37,442 nucleotides of DNA, taken from positions 1 to 37,442 of the forward strand of contig CAIZFE010000113.1 in NCBI GenBank assembly GCA_903932145.1, written 5' to 3'. How positions within the stretch are numbered: the first letter of the stretch is position 1; each line of letters begins with the position of its first letter. Shown here one piece after another: positions 33,638 through 37,442 of the stretch. The notes below the pieces were generated by a model that saw only the letters and a program-made list of their open reading frames with translations, ran no database searches and had not been told where the DNA came from. The position numbers and the translations under genes are program-made. This DNA is from an uncultured Rhodopila sp. Its GTDB lineage: Bacteria; Pseudomonadota; Alphaproteobacteria; Acetobacterales; Acetobacteraceae.

Positions 33638-34195
33638 TTACGAGGCATGGCCGAACACCGGGACCCCCTCGACGCGGTCTTCCAGCGCGGCTTCCCCTTC
33701 GGTGGGCAACGCCACATAGTGGTTCAAGGCCTCCTGGATATCGCCTTCCCAAACCGCCCGCGGCAGTTCATACAGAAGTTCGACAGTATAGCCGTTCGGG
33801 TCTCTAATATACAGGCTGTGGGTCATGCCGTGTTCGACCCGGCGTTCGAAGCGAACGCCCTGATCCTGGAGATAGGCAAGCTGGCGCAGCCATGCCTCGC
33901 GGTTCGGTAAAGCGATGGCGATGTGACCGATCGCGCTGGTCAGAGTGCCGTCGGCGGCCGGGGCGGGTAAGTCTGGGCATTCCATCAGCGCGATATCATG
34001 ATGAGTCAGCCGGCCGTCATGATCGGCACTGTAGAACTGCATGACGCGCCGCGGCCCATGATCGCCGCGTGGCGTGAAGGTGCCGACCTGCTTCAGACCG
34101 ATGATGTCGGTCCAGAAACGGTGCGACTCAGCGATGTCGCGCACATTGATCACCAGATGATTGATGCCGATCGGTGCTACAGGCTTGCTCTGCAT
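33638..34195 (-). CDS. VOC superfamily extradiol dioxygenase/glyoxalase-like protein
   Basis: Predicted 185-residue single-domain vicinal-oxygen-chelate protein. Likely metal ligands are His in INHLVINVRDI near residue 13, His in SAIGHIAIAL and the Glu of YTVELLYELP. The block LYIRDPNGYTVELLYE is typical of catechol 2,3-dioxygenase-like and glyoxalase/bleomycin-resistance proteins. The C-terminal tail (NHYVALPTEGEAALEDRVEGVPVF) is common in annotated VOC proteins of this group. Substrate unknown. Confidence 0.85.
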   Translation of the reverse strand: MQSKPVAPIGINHLVINVRDIAESHRFWTDIIGLKQVGTFTPRGDHGPRRVMQFYSADHDGRLTHHDIALMECPDLPAPAADGTLTSAIGHIAIALPNREAWLRQLAYLQDQGVRFERRVEHGMTHSLYIRDPNGYTVELLYELPRAVWEGDIQEALNHYVALPTEGEAALEDRVEGVPVFGHAS

Positions 34196-34304
34196 GGCTA
34201 CGCTCCTCGGTTTGTTTGTCTCCGGTTCAGCGGACGAAGTTTAGCACCGGCCGGGCACTCGACCAAGATGGACGATCGTTCGATGACCCAACGCCGAACC
34301 CACG

Positions 34305-35204
34305 CTAATCCCGTTGCACCAGATGGAACAGCACACCGCCGAAACTGCCGGGGTGGATGAACCCGATCCGAGCGCGGCGCGAGCCCGGGCGGCCGGCGGT
34401 GTCGATCATCCGCGCGCCTGACCGGCCCAGCGCCGCCAGCGTCGCGTCGATATCCAAGGTTTTCAGCGCGACGTGGTGCAATCCGGCCCCGTGTGCGGCG
34501 ATGAACTTCGTTATCGCCCCCTGGTCCTGGCGCGTATTGCCTGCCGCCCCGTGCCGCAATTCGGCACCATGCGAGGCGTCGAAATTCTGCAGGAACTCCA
34601 GTTCGCAGTCCCCGGCTGTCAGGAAGGCAACCCGCAGCCCACCGACCACGCGGGGCGGCCGCGTATGATAAACCACGCCATATTTATCGGAGGTGAAGCT
34701 CTCGATCGCGGTTTCCACCTCCATGTCGGTCTGCTGGCTTTCCACCGGTAACCCTATTTGGCCGGAGAACACCTTGATCGCCGCCTGATTGTCGGCGCTG
34801 GCGATACCCAGGTGGTCGATCCGCTCGATCATCGGCGAGGCTCCGGGCGCGATGTCCAGGGGGCCGGTCAGGAACACGCGCACTCCTGCCGTCTCGGTGA
34901 TGGACAAAGCCTGCCGGACGCCGCCGCCCAGGCCGGGCCGGGGTTCGCCTGTGGTGGTGACCGCCGGCATTCGCCCGGCCGTGGTCAACCCGATGTGATG
35001 CAGACCGGTGCGCGTTTCGCCATCAACAAACCGATCGCCCGGCGCGAACAACGCCAGCGCCGACCGGCCGACGCTGAAGACCGGCACGGGGCCATCCTCG
35101 GTCTGGAAGGGGCTGACCGGCAAACCCAGAACACGGCCGAGCAGATGCGACGCGGCGGGAATATCGCGCGAGATGAGTGCGACGTAGGACAGTGCTGGTG
35201 TCAT
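34305..35204 (-). CDS. Two-domain VOC protein, methylmalonyl-CoA epimerase-like
   Basis: Predicted 299-residue protein with two vicinal-oxygen-chelate domains. The first, diverged, covers residues 1-120 (LSYVALISRDIPAASHLLGRVLGLPV). The second, from about 127, has IERIDHLGIASADNQAAIKVFSGQIGLPV, ELEFLQ and GLHHVALKTLDIDATLAALGRSGARMIDT, which are the ligand-bearing blocks of methylmalonyl-CoA epimerase. The total is twice the length of ordinary epimerases (about 140-150), so it may be a dioxygenase-like or epimerase-like fusion rather than a true Mce. The start follows a GGAGGAAAA-type site. It is upstream of the other two VOC genes on the same strand but separated by over 100 bp. Confidence 0.8.
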   Translation of the reverse strand: MTPALSYVALISRDIPAASHLLGRVLGLPVSPFQTEDGPVPVFSVGRSALALFAPGDRFVDGETRTGLHHIGLTTAGRMPAVTTTGEPRPGLGGGVRQALSITETAGVRVFLTGPLDIAPGASPMIERIDHLGIASADNQAAIKVFSGQIGLPVESQQTDMEVETAIESFTSDKYGVVYHTRPPRVVGGLRVAFLTAGDCELEFLQNFDASHGAELRHGAAGNTRQDQGAITKFIAAHGAGLHHVALKTLDIDATLAALGRSGARMIDTAGRPGSRRARIGFIHPGSFGGVLFHLVQRD

Positions 35205-35286
35205 GAGTTTTCCTCCGGTTGGCAGCCTACACCCAGCGGCCGAAAAGCCTCAGCCGAGGCCGAAAAATAATTGAATCCAATCCCCT

Positions 35287-35308
35287 CGTTATGGCCGGGC
35301 TTGGCCAC
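35287..35308. repeat. Short degenerate copy of the dispersed palindrome
   Basis: CGTTATGGCCGGGCTTGGCC followed by AC, the left end of the fuller copy at 35353-35442. Confidence 0.5.
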
Positions 35309-35352
35309 ATATACGTCAGGCTAAGCCGTCGGGCGGCGAGGATTTGCCTATT

Positions 35353-35442
35353 CGTCATGACCGGGCTTGGCCCGGTCACCCACGACTTGGCTCGGCGCGG
35401 CATAGGAAGTCGTGGGTGGCCGGGCCAAGCCCGGCCATGACG
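35353..35442. repeat. Dispersed intergenic palindromic repeat, full copy
   Basis: About 90 bp, starting CGTCATGACCGGGCTTGGCC and ending with its near reverse complement GGCCAAGCCCGGCCATGACG. Arms of roughly 35 bp flank an 18-bp centre. The same element recurs next to it and at the window's right edge. Confidence 0.85.
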
Positions 35443-35507
35443 GAGAAGATAAAGCCGCGGCCGGAGAGCGAATTTTCTTCCCCATTCGCTTATCCTGATG
35501 CCGATGG

Positions 35508-35586
35508 GGATTGGCCCGGCCACCCGGGACTTTGCTTGGTGCCGCACAGGAAGTCCCGGGTGATCGGGCGAAGCCCGGTCATGACG
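35508..35586. repeat. Dispersed intergenic palindromic repeat, second copy
   Basis: About 80 bp with GGATTGGCCCGGCCACCCGG at the left and CCCGGGTGATCGGGCGAAGC...CATGACG at the right. It shares the AAGTC...CATGACG layout and the centre of the first copy, but the arms have drifted. Confidence 0.8.
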
Positions 35587-35632
35587 ATAGGAAAACGGCG
35601 TCGACGCGGCGCGGGAATTATTGGGAGCCGCC

Positions 35633-36334
35633 TTAGCCGATCCGCAGCAAGCGGGCGCCCTCCGCCCGCAACCACGGGATCGCGGCTTTGGTGTGGGGAG
35701 TCAGTTCATCGACCAGTGCCCAGAATTTCGGGCCGTGGTTCATGTGCCGCAGATGCGCGACCTCGTGCGCCACGACATAGTCCTGCACGAACACCGGGGC
35801 CATCACCAGGCGCCAGCTCAGGGCCAGGGATTTGTTGGCCGCACAGCTTCCCCACCGGCTGGTGGTGTCTTTCATCGTCACACGGCTCGGAGTCACGCCG
35901 ATCAGTCCGGCTTTTGCCATGACCAGGGCACCGAGCCGCTGGCGCGCGGTCTGGCGGAGGAAATCGCGGACGCGGCGGGCGAGAAAATCAGGCGCGCCGG
36001 TGACATGCAACTCTTGCTCCAGCAGAAACGCGGCACCGCGTGACGCCGGGGCGTGGCGAATGCGATGCGGCACGCCGCAGATCGGCACCATGGCACCGTC
36101 GGTGAAGGTAACAGCCTCGGGTAACGCAGCCAGCCGGTCGGAGATCCAATCGGCATGGCCCATCAGCAAGGCCATGCCGGCTTTGCGGGTCGCTCTGGTT
36201 GGCAAAGTCACGACAACAGCGCCTCCGGTCGGATCGATACGTAAAGACACCCGGCGCGCTCGGCTGCTGCGCCGCCATTCCACGCGGGCCAGCCCGGATG
36301 GCAGGGCCAGCATTTCAGGCTGGAGATCATCCAT
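35633..36334 (-). CDS. YgjP-type (M48-like) metallopeptidase
   Basis: Predicted 233-residue cytoplasmic metalloprotein of the YgjP/DUF45 family. The zinc motif HExxH is in VVAHEVAHLRHMNHGPKFW, with the third ligand His just after it. The upstream block SRWGSCAANKSLALSWRLVMAP is characteristic of the family. The N-terminal part (RRSSRARRVSLRIDPTGGAVVVTLP) forms the usual beta-rich domain. These proteins are believed to be peptidases; E. coli YgjP has been tied to nucleic-acid metabolism but the role is unsettled. It is divergent from znuA with about 130 bp between them. Confidence 0.88.
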   Translation of the reverse strand: MDDLQPEMLALPSGLARVEWRRSSRARRVSLRIDPTGGAVVVTLPTRATRKAGMALLMGHADWISDRLAALPEAVTFTDGAMVPICGVPHRIRHAPASRGAAFLLEQELHVTGAPDFLARRVRDFLRQTARQRLGALVMAKAGLIGVTPSRVTMKDTTSRWGSCAANKSLALSWRLVMAPVFVQDYVVAHEVAHLRHMNHGPKFWALVDELTPHTKAAIPWLRAEGARLLRIG

Positions 36335-36436
36335 GGTTTCAATGCGCAGAGGTTTGATCGATTCGTCAATGGGGTTCGGAATCCGCCGGGTGTTTTTCCG
36401 GGGCAGGCTTGAGCTGTGCCGCGATTTGATCTATAC

Positions 36437-36449
36437 GTTATAACATAAC
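36437..36449. promoter_or_regulatory. Zur-box-like palindrome in the znuA/YgjP intergenic region
   Basis: GTTATAACATAAC is an inverted repeat (GTTAT-N3-ATAAC) matching the alphaproteobacterial Zur operator core. It sits 15 bp before the znuA ATG, where a bound zinc-loaded repressor would block transcription. No other AT-rich palindrome is close by. Confidence 0.75.
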
Positions 36450-36464
36450 ATTTTGGATCCTGCG

Positions 36465-37343
36465 ATGCGCCGGCGTTCTCTTTTGGCGGCTTTTGGAAGC
36501 ATCCCGCTCGCGGCACGGGCGGCCCAACCGCTGCGTGTTGTCACCAGCTTTTCGATCCTGGGCGACCTGACGGAGCAGATTGGCAGCGCCCACGTTTCGG
36601 TGCAGTCGCTGGTCGGTCCCGATGGCGACGCACATGTCTACGATCCGCGGCCGAAGGACTTGCGGACGCTCATGCAGGCCGGCCTGCTGGTGCGCAACGG
36701 ACTGGGGCTGGAGGGGTGGATGGACCGCCTGACCGGCGCCGCCGATTTCAAAGGGCGAGTGGTGGTGGCGGCGGAACGGGTCGTTCCACACACCATGACA
36801 GAAGATGGCGGCGCCATTGCCACCGATCCGCATGCCTGGCAGGACCCGCGTAACGGAATTCTGTACGTGCAGGCGATTGCCGGTGGTCTGGCCGAAGCCG
36901 ACCCGGCGAACGCGGCGCGATATCATGAGGCCGCCGCCGGTTATGCAGCCCGCATCGTGGCCATGGACACATGGATAGAAACCACACTGGCGCCGATCCC
37001 GGCCAGCCAAAAGCGGATCATCACCACGCATGACGCGTTTGGCTATTACGGTGCGCGCTACGGTGTGGAATTCCTGTCCGCCGAGGGGATCAGCACCGAG
37101 TCCGAACCCTCGGCCAAGGCGATCGCGGCGTTGGTCCGGCAGATCAAGCGGCAGCAGGTGCGGGCGGTGTTTATTGAAAACATGACCAGTCCGCGGATGG
37201 CGCAAATGCTGGTTCGGGAAACCGGCGCGATTCTGGGGGGAACGGTGTATTCGGACGCGTTGTCTCCGCCGAATGGTCCCGCGCCCACCTATCTGGACAT
37301 GCTGAGGCACAACACCACGCTGTTTGCCGCCGCGATGCGGTAG
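36465..37343 (+). CDS. znuA: Zinc ABC transporter substrate-binding protein
   Basis: Predicted 292-residue periplasmic metal-binding protein of the ZnuA/AdcA cluster A-I group. The signal peptide begins MRRRSLLAAFGSIPLAARA. Metal ligands are H57 (DGDAHVYDP), H123 (TDPHAWQDP), H189 (ITTHDAFGYYG) and the acidic residue D264 (VYSDALSPP). The His-rich loop of many ZnuA proteins is short or absent here (MTEDGGAIATDP). I start at the ATG giving MRRRSLL; the frame opens four codons earlier at a TTG. A Zur-type operator lies just upstream. The permease and ATPase genes (znuB, znuC) are not seen before the window end, and a dispersed palindrome follows closely. Confidence 0.92.
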   Translation: MRRRSLLAAFGSIPLAARAAQPLRVVTSFSILGDLTEQIGSAHVSVQSLVGPDGDAHVYDPRPKDLRTLMQAGLLVRNGLGLEGWMDRLTGAADFKGRVVVAAERVVPHTMTEDGGAIATDPHAWQDPRNGILYVQAIAGGLAEADPANAARYHEAAAGYAARIVAMDTWIETTLAPIPASQKRIITTHDAFGYYGARYGVEFLSAEGISTESEPSAKAIAALVRQIKRQQVRAVFIENMTSPRMAQMLVRETGAILGGTVYSDALSPPNGPAPTYLDMLRHNTTLFAAAMR

Positions 37344-37394
37344 GGCGACCGTTGAGAGACGTAACGCTTACGGGCTTTGCGTTGATCGTTTCTC

Positions 37395-37442
37395 CGTCAT
37401 GGCCCGGCTTGTCCGGGCCACCTATGCCCTGACGGTGCCGCG
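37395..37442. repeat. Dispersed palindromic repeat, cut by the window edge
   Basis: CGTCATGGCCCGGCTTGTCC and onward match the left arm and centre (GGTGCCGCG) of the copies at 35353-35586. The right arm is outside the window. Confidence 0.75.

Noticed and set aside
35344..35922. 192-codon frame starting MPIRHDRAWPGHPRL
   Set aside because: It is the translation of the dispersed palindromes (HDRAWPGHPRL, KSWVAGPSPAMT), a well-known false protein call, then runs antisense to the YgjP gene.
1..37442. CRISPR array
   Set aside because: No run of regularly spaced direct repeats was found; the repeats present are palindromes, short tandem duplications or coding repeats.

Overview
The window looks like chromosomal DNA of a high-GC alphaproteobacterium, most likely of the Acetobacteraceae/Rhodospirillales type. 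This rests on the GC-rich codons, the frequent GTG/TTG starts, the Lys/Ala-rich histone H1-like protein, the gene content (orphan TRAP and ABC binding proteins, CaiB CoA-transferase, paired amidohydrolases, SoxC-type sulfite dehydrogenase) and the dispersed intergenic palindromes. The taxonomic call is an inference from gene style, not from a marker gene. I saw no rRNA, tRNA, CRISPR array, phage module or complete insertion sequence.

Layout. Positions 1-8281 are read leftward: a sugar nucleotidyltransferase (cut by the window edge) coupled to an AGE-family sugar isomerase, two paralogous amidohydrolases flanking a COG4705-type membrane protein, an orphan sensor histidine kinase, a 56-residue small protein, an N-carbamoyl-D-amino acid hydrolase and a shortened EamA exporter remnant. 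Positions 8447-11367 hold prpD-prpC of the 2-methylcitrate cycle, closed by a strong terminator, followed by a histone H1-like gene. Positions 12566-15526 (leftward) hold a GT4 glycosyltransferase with otnK-otnC for four-carbon sugar acid breakdown. Positions 15671-20982 hold an M20 peptidase, a convergent family-5 binding protein, and a SoxC-like molybdoenzyme with its c-type cytochrome and a small coupled ORF.

Positions 21114-22684 hold ssb followed closely by two overlapping membrane-protein genes, the second ending in a DUF4145/HEPN-like domain. This is the least explained gene pair in the window. Next come a quinone oxidoreductase and a 1.1 kb gene-poor stretch with a decayed ogt-type gene, a 149-bp element bounded by 24-bp inverted repeats and a short dispersed-repeat fragment. 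Positions 24887-29816 hold an orphan TRAP binding protein and a complete three-gene Fe(III)-type ABC importer. A secreted Ala/Pro/Thr-rich protein, a CaiB-family CoA-transferase and an AT-richer island with small unknown ORFs follow. The last part has three VOC-fold genes, a cluster of dispersed palindromes, a YgjP-type metallopeptidase and, divergently, znuA behind a Zur-box-like palindrome.

Functionally the window is mostly catabolic and transport housekeeping: propionate, tetronate, carbamoyl-amino acid, sulfite, iron and zinc. I found no system that I can show to be new. The best leads are the ssb-linked membrane pair, the 56-residue protein, the two kinds of palindromic element and the AT-richer island.
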